Source: Rhodospirillales bacterium (GTDB lineage Bacteria > Pseudomonadota > Alphaproteobacteria > Rhodospirillales_A > JACZKS01). From it: 8,181 bases of DNA. Below are positions 1-6,703 of this stretch, piece by piece. The stretch spans positions 1 through 8,181 of the forward strand of contig JABGRG010000144.1 in assembly GCA_018648445.1 (NCBI GenBank). Reading direction: 5' to 3'. How positions within the stretch are numbered: position 1 is the stretch's first letter; each line of letters begins with the position of its first letter. Under the pieces are notes generated by a model. It searched no databases and was not told where the DNA came from. It saw nothing but the letters and a program-made list of their open reading frames with translations. A program made the position numbers and the translations under genes.

Positions 1-319
1 TTTTGCTATCGGACGCTGGGTTTAGATAATCCATGGCCCGCAGGCCCCTCGGATAGAAAAGATACATAATCCGGTATGGCCATTTGCTCGGCAGGAGAAG
101 GACACGGAAGCGGCCCGATTTCGCCAGAACTTCGAGATCGCGCCTGAACCCCTCAGGAGACAGGGCCAGTACCGTGATTGTATTTTCGTCGCAGCTGTCC
201 ACGTTATCCGGGTGCTCCGATATTGCACGACGCAGGACGAAAGAAAAAAACGGGTAAAATCGTACCCGTGCAATGGCGCCCACGACGATTTGAAAAATTG
301 TTCTCAGTAGACTTTTCAT
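1..319 (-). CDS. N-terminal part of an unrecognised protein in the glycan locus (runs off the left edge)
   Basis: An open frame starts at ATG 319 and stays open to the window edge, giving 106 codons. AGAGAG lies about 5 nt before the ATG and serves as a plausible ribosome binding site. The protein begins MKSLLRTIFQ, with a hydrophobic or amphipathic stretch over roughly residues 4-32 rich in F, V and I. From about residue 50 it reads like the first beta-alpha-beta unit of a Rossmann-type or glycosyltransferase-like fold: ITVLALSPEGFRRDLEVLAK, then a strand containing FRVLLLP. I do not recognise a family. A glycosyltransferase or CDP-glycerol-transferase-like role is only a guess from that opening and from the position 42 nt downstream of a CMP-sugar synthetase. 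A shorter frame over 22-273 was rejected in favour of this one. Confidence 0.6.
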   Translation of the reverse strand, partial: MKSLLRTIFQIVVGAIARVRFYPFFSFVLRRAISEHPDNVDSCDENTITVLALSPEGFRRDLEVLAKSGRFRVLLLPSKWPYRIMYLFYPRGLRAMDYLNPASDSK

Positions 320-361
320 TGTTCTCTCTATGCTTTTCTCCCGGTGACACGCCGGAATTTG

Positions 362-1081
362 TTAGCGCCCCAAATCCACGAGGCCCTTTTTCATCATCAT
401 TTCCGCAACGACCAGTTGCCATTCGAAATCAATGTCCCAAGCGTAAACATCATCGATCAGGACCGATCCCTTGACGGCCCCGAACCGCCCTCTTTTGAGG
501 AATGTGGAAGCTTTGGCCGCGAACAGATTGCAAAACATCTGCGCACCGGGTTTTGACTGCCGACTTCGTGCCGCCTCGCGCTCTTCCGGAAACATAAATT
601 CCCACCTGCCATTCTCTCCGATAAAGGACAGATTGTAGGGGTGCTTTCGATGATCCAGTTGCGACATCGTTGTAACCGAATCCAGCGCCGGATCCTGCGC
701 GAACTGGTCGACCGCCGCGTCGATATGCTCAGGCTTCACAAAGGGTGATGTCGGTTGAATGAGAACGACAATCGCATCGCCCAACCCCTCATGATTCTGA
801 AGATACTGAACCAGGTGCCGCACAACATCATCGGCCGTGACGTCATCGCCAGAAAGTTCCGCAGGCCGCAAAAAGGGCACCTTGGCGCCATACTGTTCCG
901 CCACGGCCTCGATCTCCGGATCCTCGGTGGAGACGTAAATATCGCCGACCTTTTGCGCAGCCTCTGACGCGCGGATCGCATAACTCAGCAGCGGTTCACC
1001 ATCCAGCAGCGCAATGTTTTTTCGCGGGAATCTCTTCGATCCCCCCCGCGCCGGAATTACGACGATTGCTTTTTCATTCAT
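362..1081 (-). CDS. CMP-nonulosonate-type cytidylyltransferase (NeuA/PseF/LegF superfamily)
   Basis: The predicted 239-residue protein belongs to the acylneuraminate cytidylyltransferase family, which transfers CMP from CTP to a 2-keto-3-deoxy sugar acid in the cytoplasm. The nucleotide-binding signature IPARGGSKRFPRKN is at residues 9-22, LDGEPLLSYAI follows, VSTEDPEI is at about 50-57 and QPTSP at 109-113. A DID motif at 216-218, expected to bind the catalytic metal, is followed by a C-terminal AE. Length matches the family (about 220-235). The start is ATG 1081 with AGGAA about 9 nt upstream. Where Neu5Ac, Leg and Pse enzymes usually have an NG(A/I) sugar-site motif after the RQ pair, this protein has MFCNLFAAK (182-190). 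The substrate may therefore be an unusual ulosonic acid. It follows the aldolase gene by 27 nt, which suggests consecutive pathway steps. The family is secure; the substrate is unknown. Confidence 0.93.
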   Translation of the reverse strand: MNEKAIVVIPARGGSKRFPRKNIALLDGEPLLSYAIRASEAAQKVGDIYVSTEDPEIEAVAEQYGAKVPFLRPAELSGDDVTADDVVRHLVQYLQNHEGLGDAIVVLIQPTSPFVKPEHIDAAVDQFAQDPALDSVTTMSQLDHRKHPYNLSFIGENGRWEFMFPEEREAARSRQSKPGAQMFCNLFAAKASTFLKRGRFGAVKGSVLIDDVYAWDIDFEWQLVVAEMMMKKGLVDLGR

Positions 1082-1108
1082 TGGCGGAGATTCCTATGAC
1101 CGGTCGAA

Positions 1109-2023
1109 CTAGTAGCGAAGCTCGCCGGATTCCAGATAATGCTCGTAATCTGCATAGACCAGATCCGCGGCAGCCCGTTCCTCTGCGTTGAGAGACCGGA
1201 AAGGTCGCGCACAGGTGTCCTGGCAAATGCCGCGTCGAGAAAGCAAATATTTCAACTCCGCAGTCGATTCGCCGTTATGCCTGTACGCCCCCTTGGGTAT
1301 GCGCTTCAGAAATGCCATCACGGCACGATTTTTCTCCCTTGCTGCGCTCAATTTGTCCGCCTGTATCGCCTCATAAAGCTCGACCAGGAGTTCGGGAAAA
1401 CAGGCGGCTGTGCTGGTCGAACTGCAGGCAGTCCCCAGGCACATGAAGGAAAAGAACTGACTGTCGGCCGCGCCGACCATCTGGAAATCCTCTCGGTCGA
1501 GCGCGAGGAAAGTCTGGTTAAGACGCAGATCAAAGCCGGCGACCTTGCACCCCGCAATGTTGGGATGGTCGCGCAGTCGCTGTACTGTCTCGATTGGAAT
1601 CCCGCTGGTCCTCGTCGTGTTCTGATAAAGCCAGATCGGTAGAGGCGAGCGGTCCGCAATCGCGATATAGAGCTCTTCGACGGCTTCGCCGCTGACTTTG
1701 CCGTCATACGGAATGACATGAATACCGTCGATCTTGGTATCGGCAACCTTGTCGATATAGTTCAGCGCCGCCTTGACCGAGAACGTCCCGCCGCCAACGA
1801 GCAATGGTGTCCGCCCGTCATTGACCTCCGCCATGTGGCGCGCAGTGGCCACGCGCACATCTTCGGTGAGGTTCATCCCCTCCCCAGCCGAACCCAGAGC
1901 AAACATCGAAACATTATTGCCGGCGAGAAGATCTGTAATCCGCTCTACCCCTTCGACGTCGGATTCCTCGTCTTCGGTCAACGGAGTAGGCACCACCGCC
2001 ATCACACCCTTAATCAATCCCAT
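1109..2023 (-). CDS. DapA/NanA-superfamily class I pyruvate aldolase
   Basis: The predicted 304-residue protein has the length and motifs of the dihydrodipicolinate synthase/N-acetylneuraminate lyase family, cytoplasmic TIM-barrel enzymes that join or cleave pyruvate and an aldehyde through a Schiff base. The expected lysine is K160 (AGCKVAGFD) and the partner tyrosine is Y133 (WLYQNTTRTSG). R138 falls where E. coli DapA has its substrate-carboxylate arginine. The pyruvate-binding GxxGE motif appears as GSAGEG (44-49). ATG 2023 was chosen because the family opening GVMAVVPTP follows at once and AAAGGGCG lies upstream. The open frame extends to a GTG at 2080, but that codon sits beside a strong hairpin. 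Next to a CMP-sugar synthetase, a biosynthetic or salvage aldolase for a 3-deoxy-2-keto sugar acid is more likely than lysine biosynthesis. Substrate and direction cannot be read from the sequence. Confidence 0.9.
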   Translation of the reverse strand: MGLIKGVMAVVPTPLTEDEESDVEGVERITDLLAGNNVSMFALGSAGEGMNLTEDVRVATARHMAEVNDGRTPLLVGGGTFSVKAALNYIDKVADTKIDGIHVIPYDGKVSGEAVEELYIAIADRSPLPIWLYQNTTRTSGIPIETVQRLRDHPNIAGCKVAGFDLRLNQTFLALDREDFQMVGAADSQFFSFMCLGTACSSTSTAACFPELLVELYEAIQADKLSAAREKNRAVMAFLKRIPKGAYRHNGESTAELKYLLSRRGICQDTCARPFRSLNAEERAAADLVYADYEHYLESGELRY

Positions 2024-2047
2024 TTGTCTTTCGCCCTTTGTTAAGCG

Positions 2048-2078
2048 GATTCCCTGGAAAGACGCTCCCCAGAGAACC
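2048..2078 (-). other. 14-bp intercistronic RNA hairpin between the MBOAT and aldolase genes
   Basis: In the minus-strand transcript, positions 2078-2065 pair with 2048-2061 along 14 consecutive base pairs, four of them G-U, closing a 3-nt CGU loop (2064-2062). It lies in the 82-nt gap after the MBOAT stop, 24 nt before the aldolase ATG and just ahead of its AAAGGGCG sequence. No U-tract follows the stem, so it is not a classical terminator. It could stabilise or delimit an mRNA segment, or alter aldolase translation. The pairing is seen directly; the role is inferred. Confidence 0.5.
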
Positions 2079-2105
2079 ACGCAGGTTCCATTTCGCCGGC
2101 TGCAC

Positions 2106-3467
2106 TCAGAACCGGAAGTAGATAAACGAATCCGATCGATCGAACATGATGATGCAGATGAACAACAAGGCGCCGTAGCATACGCCCACCAATTTCAGCC
2201 GCGCTATCACATGCGCTTTATCCGCCCAGTCCTCCACATGGAACCGGAAACAAACAAAAGCAGCGATGGCCAAGACCAGCCAACCAAGCCAGTTCAATTC
2301 GGATCCTGGGCCGGCGAAATCAACCAGTCGCGTCAGGAAGAGGCCCGCATCGGCGAAGTCGAACAGGAACAGGATCCAGCCGAACGAAACCAGCAGAAAT
2401 GTCAGCGCCCTTTGCATCAACAGCGGCAGGCTGCCCCATTGCTTTTCGAACCGGTGTGCCAGCAGAACAAGCGCCGCATGAAACGCACCCCAGGCGACAA
2501 AATTCCAGCCGGCGCCATGCCACAGCCCGCAAGCCAGGAAGATGATGACGATGTTTCTGGCGTATTTCTCGTTCCCCCCGAGGGGTAGATAGAGATAATC
2601 CCTGATCCAGTAGGACAGGCTCACATGCCAGCGTCGCCAAAAGTCCTTCGGCGAAGCCGCCTCATATGGCCGGCGGAAATTGGCCGGCAGCCGAATACCG
2701 AACCAAACACCTAGACCAATGGCAATCAGCGAATAGCCATAAAAATCGAAGTAGATCTGGAAGCTGTAGGAGAACAGAACAAAATACGCATCCAGCGCCG
2801 ACAGTTCGGCAAGACGCGCAGTCATTGGGTCGATCAAATTACCCAGGCTGTCGGCTATCAGCACCTTATAGGTCAGCCCCGCCACAAAATAAGTTAGACC
2901 AAATAGGATCGCATTGGCGTCCGGAGAAAATTCGGATATCCGCCTGATCTGCGGCCCCATCTGGTTGAACCGGACAATCGGTCCGGCCACAAGCTGGGGA
3001 AAGAAAGAAATGTAGAAAACAAAATCGAGAAAGGGTGGCGCCTGAACCTCTCCGCGATAGCGGTCGATCGCGTAGGAAATGGTCTGAAACGTGAAGAACG
3101 AAATGCCTGCAGGCAGCAGAACATCCTGAAACAGGGAGAATGAACGCTCATCAACCGCCGGAATGATGCCGATGACATCTGAAAGCAGAAAACTGGAATA
3201 TTTGAAATAGATCAGAAACGAGATGGGTAGGAGGATCGAAAAGGTCAGCGCGACCTTGCCAATTCTTTCATTCCTGTAAGTCAGAAAATAAATGACCAGT
3301 ATATCCAGGACCAAGACCGATAAATGGACCAGCCCCGAGATACCGTAAAAAACAAACGATGCCAGGATCAGGATGGGAATCCGCAGGCGCCTTGATCCGT
3401 AAAAATAGAACAAGCACAAGACAACCGGCAGAAAAACAAAGACAAAGCTAAACTGGTTAAAAATCAT
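2106..3467 (-). CDS. MBOAT-family membrane O-acyltransferase (AlgI-like)
   Basis: The predicted 453-residue polytopic membrane protein resembles AlgI and PatB, which pass an acetyl or other acyl group across the inner membrane to exported polysaccharide or peptidoglycan. It opens with MIFNQFSFVFVFLPVV, the usual AlgI-type start. FQTISYAIDRYRG (127-139) and FFPQLVAGPIVRF (155-167) are family motifs. The signature WRRWHVSLSYWIRDY spans 277-291 and LPLGGN follows at 294-299. The catalytic histidine is H317 in LWHGAGWN, followed by WGAFHA. Many hydrophobic segments run to the C terminus. Length is close to the AlgI norm (about 460-520). ATG 3467 is well supported by the protein start, although no good Shine-Dalgarno sequence precedes it (GAAACAACT). 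The SGNH-like gene ends 32 nt upstream, and such pairs commonly act together in glycan O-acylation. The acceptor is inferred to be the glycan made by this locus. Confidence 0.95.
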   Translation of the reverse strand: MIFNQFSFVFVFLPVVLCLFYFYGSRRLRIPILILASFVFYGISGLVHLSVLVLDILVIYFLTYRNERIGKVALTFSILLPISFLIYFKYSSFLLSDVIGIIPAVDERSFSLFQDVLLPAGISFFTFQTISYAIDRYRGEVQAPPFLDFVFYISFFPQLVAGPIVRFNQMGPQIRRISEFSPDANAILFGLTYFVAGLTYKVLIADSLGNLIDPMTARLAELSALDAYFVLFSYSFQIYFDFYGYSLIAIGLGVWFGIRLPANFRRPYEAASPKDFWRRWHVSLSYWIRDYLYLPLGGNEKYARNIVIIFLACGLWHGAGWNFVAWGAFHAALVLLAHRFEKQWGSLPLLMQRALTFLLVSFGWILFLFDFADAGLFLTRLVDFAGPGSELNWLGWLVLAIAAFVCFRFHVEDWADKAHVIARLKLVGVCYGALLFICIIMFDRSDSFIYFRF

Positions 3468-3499
3468 AGTTGTTTCAATTAGCTATCGGCACAACGCCG

Positions 3500-4588
3500 C
3501 TATTGCCCGTCGGCAATCATCTCATCAAGCTCGGCGGAAAGAAATTCCCCAAGATATGATGCGGGAGGATGATCTCCATCGGCCCACGGATGCTCTATGG
3601 AATGGGGGAAGGATGGTGCCCTCACGCAGCGAAACTTCATCTGCTCGCACAATTGGAACATCCGCGCCCTAACATCCCTGGCGTTCTTGCTCAGATTGGC
3701 CTCGATCTTCCCAGCCAAAGCGGGAAATATCGGTGTTTCATAGATCAGTATTTTGGCTCCCGTTAGCGTGGCCACGTCGCGCAGCGCGCGGAAATCGGTC
3801 TCCATCAGCGGATAATCAGAATTCCGGAGACCGCGGACATAGCGGTAGGAATCAGGGTCAGCTGTGTCGAGATGGAACAGCGGCTCTCGGCTCCCATCCT
3901 CACCGTATCGCGATATTCTGGCCTGCCCAAAGCGGGTGCCAAGAAGACCGTTCAGCCGCTTGTACGCCGGCACGAGATGCAGCCGGACACGGGAAGCCAG
4001 ATAACGGGCGTTCAATCCGGACGCCTCCCGATCCAATTCGTGATAGCCAATGTTGTAAAGGTGCAGAACGATAGATTTCAAAGACTGACGCTGACTCACC
4101 AGGATACGCGCCTCTTCAATCCGTTCCGTTACGAAAGCGGCGCTCCGCGGATATAGGGGCGCCTCGTTGTCGAAGGTGATCTCTGAGTGATTGAACTGCA
4201 GGACGGCATATTTGGGTGTTTTCCCTATTTCTTCCAGGGCGGCCATCATCCGCACGCTGTTCCTAAAGGACTGCGATCCAATTGAAAAATTGAACAGACT
4301 ATCCGGCCTTTTCACGTCTTTCGTACCAACAGGATATGTCCGGCTATTGCCAAACAATCCAATGTCATAGGCAGGATGGGACGCAGCGTGGGCAAGCTTG
4401 ATCGGCAGGATGTCCTCAACCGGCAATACATCCAGTGCGGCACGGTAGGGTTTGTTCTCGAGCGCCAGTGGCTCCCAAACAGGAGGCATCCAAAGCAGGA
4501 AGGAAGCCAGCAGAAGCAAGGCAGCCGTCCCTAACGCCCAGACCGTCACCGTATTCGGATGTCGTGATTCCGTTTCGGAACGGGTCAA
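3500..4588 (-). CDS. Membrane-anchored SGNH-like protein, probable MBOAT partner in glycan O-acylation
   Basis: From TTG 4588 the protein has 362 residues: a short basic N terminus, one membrane segment at about 15-34 (VWALGTAALLLLASFLLW), then a probably periplasmic domain. GNSR (80-83) matches SGNH block I with S82 as likely nucleophile. GSQSFRN (104-110) may supply another block, and DGDH (337-340) fits the C-terminal D-x-x-H with D337 and H340. These residues suggest an acyl-ester hydrolase or transferase like the AlgJ/AlgX group, taking acyl groups from the adjacent MBOAT protein to the exported glycan. The frame is open to a GTG at 4651. TTG 4588 is preferred because GGGGGA lies 7 nt upstream and TTGA overlaps the stop of the preceding short frame. 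The extra residues of the longer version look like out-of-frame cytidylyltransferase sequence. The SGNH assignment rests on motifs only; the exact start is uncertain. Confidence 0.78.
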   Translation of the reverse strand: MTRSETESRHPNTVTVWALGTAALLLLASFLLWMPPVWEPLALENKPYRAALDVLPVEDILPIKLAHAASHPAYDIGLFGNSRTYPVGTKDVKRPDSLFNFSIGSQSFRNSVRMMAALEEIGKTPKYAVLQFNHSEITFDNEAPLYPRSAAFVTERIEEARILVSQRQSLKSIVLHLYNIGYHELDREASGLNARYLASRVRLHLVPAYKRLNGLLGTRFGQARISRYGEDGSREPLFHLDTADPDSYRYVRGLRNSDYPLMETDFRALRDVATLTGAKILIYETPIFPALAGKIEANLSKNARDVRARMFQLCEQMKFRCVRAPSFPHSIEHPWADGDHPPASYLGEFLSAELDEMIADGQ

Positions 4589-4601
4589 TTGCCAATCCCC
4601 C
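4585..4601 (-). promoter_or_regulatory. Ribosome binding site and TTGA stop-start overlap deciding the SGNH gene start
   Basis: GGGGGA at 4601-4596 sits 7 nt before TTG 4588-4586. That TTG shares bases with TGA 4587-4585, the stop of the 70-codon fragment. Such a 4-nt overlap is the usual geometry of translational coupling, so ribosomes finishing the short frame could restart on the SGNH gene. The sequence is plain; its use as the real start is an inference. Confidence 0.55.
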
Positions 4602-4797
4602 GGTCTGCGCAAGACAATAGTTGCATGTTCCAGGAATCCGCCGCCCTGCACCGGGAGACCCCAGGCAGTTCACACAAAACATCGCCGGCTCGCACCACCA
4701 GCGTTTTGCCGCCGATTCTCCAAAGAATCTTCTTCGCAAAGGCGCTGCTCCCGCCTCGTGCGGCAACAACTGCAAAACAGGTTCTGTCCGCAAACAT
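4585..4797 (-). pseudogene. Short frame resembling the N-terminal third of a CMP-sugar cytidylyltransferase
   Basis: ATG 4797 opens a 70-codon frame 7 nt after the ABC exporter stop. Residues 8-18 read FAVVAARGGSS, then KKILWRIGGKTLVVRAG, close to the family opening (V)IPARGGSK...KKN...LGGKPLI.. and the one in the intact gene at 362-1081. Later, GVSRCRAADSWNMQLLSCADRGI follows the spacing of the usual RVVVSTDxxEIAxxAxxxGA stretch with about one residue missing. It stops at TGA 4587-4585, with no QPTSP or DID region after it. I read it as the surviving 5' third of a duplicated or replaced cytidylyltransferase gene. The invariant proline of IPAR is alanine and the lysine of GGSK is serine, so it is unlikely to be catalytic. 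It may still be translated to couple the exporter and SGNH genes. A real small protein of other function is the alternative. Confidence 0.45.
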
Positions 4798-4803
4798 CTT
4801 TCG

Positions 4804-6657
4804 TCAGCCCCGTTCCGTGCCCGTCAATTCGGCGACCTGCCCGTTCCCGGCAACTTCGACGTCAACAACACTCTTCACCGCGCCGTCTTCGATATGAATC
4901 ACGACATCGGAGATATCCGCCAAGGCGGGCCTGTGCGTGATTGCCACCACCGTCACTTGCGGCGTCAGCGAACGTACAGTCAGAGCAATCTCCTGCTCTG
5001 TCCGGCTGTCGAGGGCGCTTGTGGATTCATCGAGGATCAGCAGCTGCGGCCGTCGCACCAAGGCCCGGGCAATGCATATCCGCTGACGCTGTCCACCCGA
5101 AAGAGTCACACCGCGCTCACCCACCTGGGAGTCCAGTCCACTGTCCAGCTTTGATATGAATTCCTCAGCCCCGGCGCGAAAAATAGCTTCGTAAATTTCG
5201 CTATCCGAGTAGATATCGTCTCCCATGGTTATGTTGTCGCGGATGGATCCATTGAACAGAAAAACATCCTGCGGGACATATCCGATGGCACGGCGCCAGG
5301 CGTGCAAACTAAATTCCTCAAGAGGCGTATCGTCGACCAGGATTCGGCCTTCCTGCGGCAGGATCAACCCAATGAGCAGATCCGCGAGCGTCGTCTTGCC
5401 CGCGCCGGAACTCCCCAGCAGGCATACAAATTCGCCAGCACAAATCCGCAGGTTCATATCCTTAATTACAGGGACGACGGGCGCATCCCCCTCGGAAGAC
5501 CGGAAGTACAAATCCGCGCCCCCGCCGTCGTCGGTCGAATAGGCAAAGCTGACATTCTCAAATCGGATATCGCGGCTGAGGCTGATGCCAGAGATATCGC
5601 CATTGTCCCGCTCCTCGTTGACACGGGCGTAATCCAGCAAACCCCGAACATGCCGGTACGGAACCTCTGTTTGGACAACCCCCTGCCATTGTTTTTGGAA
5701 ACGCCCAAAGGTCTCGAGCGTACGCATGAACACAAACGCAATGACGAGCAGGGCCTCTATCGACGTGGGGCTGAAAGCGGAGAAAATATAAATCACACCA
5801 ACGAGTGCGACCGTCCGGATGATCTCCTGTGACGAAGTAAGGGCCTTCTTAAGCAGCAAGAGTCTGACTGAGATCTGCCGAAGCATCCGGATATCTTTGT
5901 GTAATATCGGCTGCAACTGCGCTGCCATGCCCATAGCTTTCAGCGGCTTCATACCCATCAGGCTATCGATCAGGCGCGCCGAAAAACCCGACGTCAGCAT
6001 CGTCATTCGGCGGCTGTTACGCTGTGTGGCGCCGATGAAGCGCGACAGCAGAAGCAGCATAACCGCGCCGACTACGATGGCACCGAGAGTAACTTGCGAG
6101 GAAATAGCCAGCGCCGTAATCAAGTAAGCGCAGGCCTGCAATATTGTTGAGACGATGTCGGCAAACTGTGAATAGAGTTGGCCGAAACTTCGTGATTCAT
6201 TGGTAATCGCGTTGGAAAGTCGACCTGTTGGCTGCCGCGTGAAAAATTCCCACCGCGCCTGGAGCAGCCTCGATATCAAGTCGCGCCGCATCTGCTCGAC
6301 CGACTGGGATTGCGCCACGGCAACTTGAATATGCGCAAACAAGGTGAAGATCACCTTGAACAGGATCACTGCCAGGATGAAGCCCAGAAGTGTCTCGAGA
6401 TTGAACGGGATTCCAACGCTTTCGAAGACCCGGATAAAACCCTGAATGACCGGATGAGGATCTGATTCGATGCCCGTACCGCCGAGGAACATCCCGATAG
6501 CCGGAAGCAGGGCGAGAACACCGATCCCATCCAAAATAGCGGATATCAATAGGAACACGACCGACAGCGACATCTGTACCGGCCGCGTCCGTGCAACACC
6601 GAACAACAAGACGATACGATCCACTGTCGAGATGTTCGGGGAGCCCTTGTCTGTCAT
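4804..6657 (-). CDS. Full-length ABC exporter (MsbA/PglK-like) for a lipid-linked glycan
   Basis: The predicted 617-residue protein is a half-transporter with the membrane domain fused before the ATPase domain, and probably works as a homodimer in the inner membrane. Hydrophobic segments are at about 28-58, 90-112, 165-186, 188-210 and 278-312. The nucleotide-binding domain has an A-loop tyrosine (Y373), Walker A GSSGAGKT (415-422), Q-loop Q463, signature LSGGQ (519-523), Walker B LLILDE (539-544) with catalytic E544, and switch H575. It appears complete and active. An unusual acidic/glycine-rich insert of about 20 residues (374-396, with DDGGG and SSEGD) separates the A-loop from the next strand. 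ATG 6657 has AAGAAGG 5 nt upstream. In a glycan locus, flipping a lipid-linked oligosaccharide as PglK does, or another lipid, is the likely role; the substrate is unproven. It follows the NusG-like gene by 46 nt. Confidence 0.92.
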   Translation of the reverse strand: MTDKGSPNISTVDRIVLLFGVARTRPVQMSLSVVFLLISAILDGIGVLALLPAIGMFLGGTGIESDPHPVIQGFIRVFESVGIPFNLETLLGFILAVILFKVIFTLFAHIQVAVAQSQSVEQMRRDLISRLLQARWEFFTRQPTGRLSNAITNESRSFGQLYSQFADIVSTILQACAYLITALAISSQVTLGAIVVGAVMLLLLSRFIGATQRNSRRMTMLTSGFSARLIDSLMGMKPLKAMGMAAQLQPILHKDIRMLRQISVRLLLLKKALTSSQEIIRTVALVGVIYIFSAFSPTSIEALLVIAFVFMRTLETFGRFQKQWQGVVQTEVPYRHVRGLLDYARVNEERDNGDISGISLSRDIRFENVSFAYSTDDGGGADLYFRSSEGDAPVVPVIKDMNLRICAGEFVCLLGSSGAGKTTLADLLIGLILPQEGRILVDDTPLEEFSLHAWRRAIGYVPQDVFLFNGSIRDNITMGDDIYSDSEIYEAIFRAGAEEFISKLDSGLDSQVGERGVTLSGGQRQRICIARALVRRPQLLILDESTSALDSRTEQEIALTVRSLTPQVTVVAITHRPALADISDVVIHIEDGAVKSVVDVEVAGNGQVAELTGTERG

Positions 6658-6659
6658 GG

Positions 6660-6680
6660 CCGCCTTCTTTTCGAGGGCGG
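6660..6680 (-). other. Possible hairpin over the exporter ribosome binding site
   Basis: CCGCC and GGCGG at 6680-6676 and 6664-6660 of the minus-strand transcript can pair around an 11-nt loop. The loop and the 3' arm carry the AAGAAGG ribosome binding site of the ABC exporter. A 5-bp GC stem is modest, so an effect on translation is only a possibility. Confidence 0.25.
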
Positions 6681-6703
6681 ACGTGGCGCTGTATCGATGT
6701 GGC

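Noticed and set aside
22..273. 83-codon minus-strand frame at the left edge
   Set aside because: The overlapping frame from ATG 319 is longer, open to the edge, has a ribosome binding site and a protein-like composition; the 83-codon frame is Cys/Ser/Arg-rich noise.
2024..2080. GTG 2080 as the aldolase start
   Set aside because: It adds 19 residues outside the family alignment and lies beside the intercistronic hairpin; ATG 2023 gives the standard N terminus.
1773..2588. 271-codon plus-strand open frame
   Set aside because: It is antisense to the aldolase and MBOAT genes, is rich in Q, R, P and E without any motif, and the minus-strand proteins are clear family members.
4589..4651. GTG 4651 as the SGNH gene start
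   Set aside because: The extra 21 residues overlap the cytidylyltransferase-like fragment in another frame, while TTG 4588 has a better-placed GGGGGA and a stop-start overlap. It remains possible but is less likely.
6658..6703. ops/JUMPstart element for the RfaH-like factor
   Set aside because: Neither this gap nor the divergent leader contains a GGCGGTAGC-like core.
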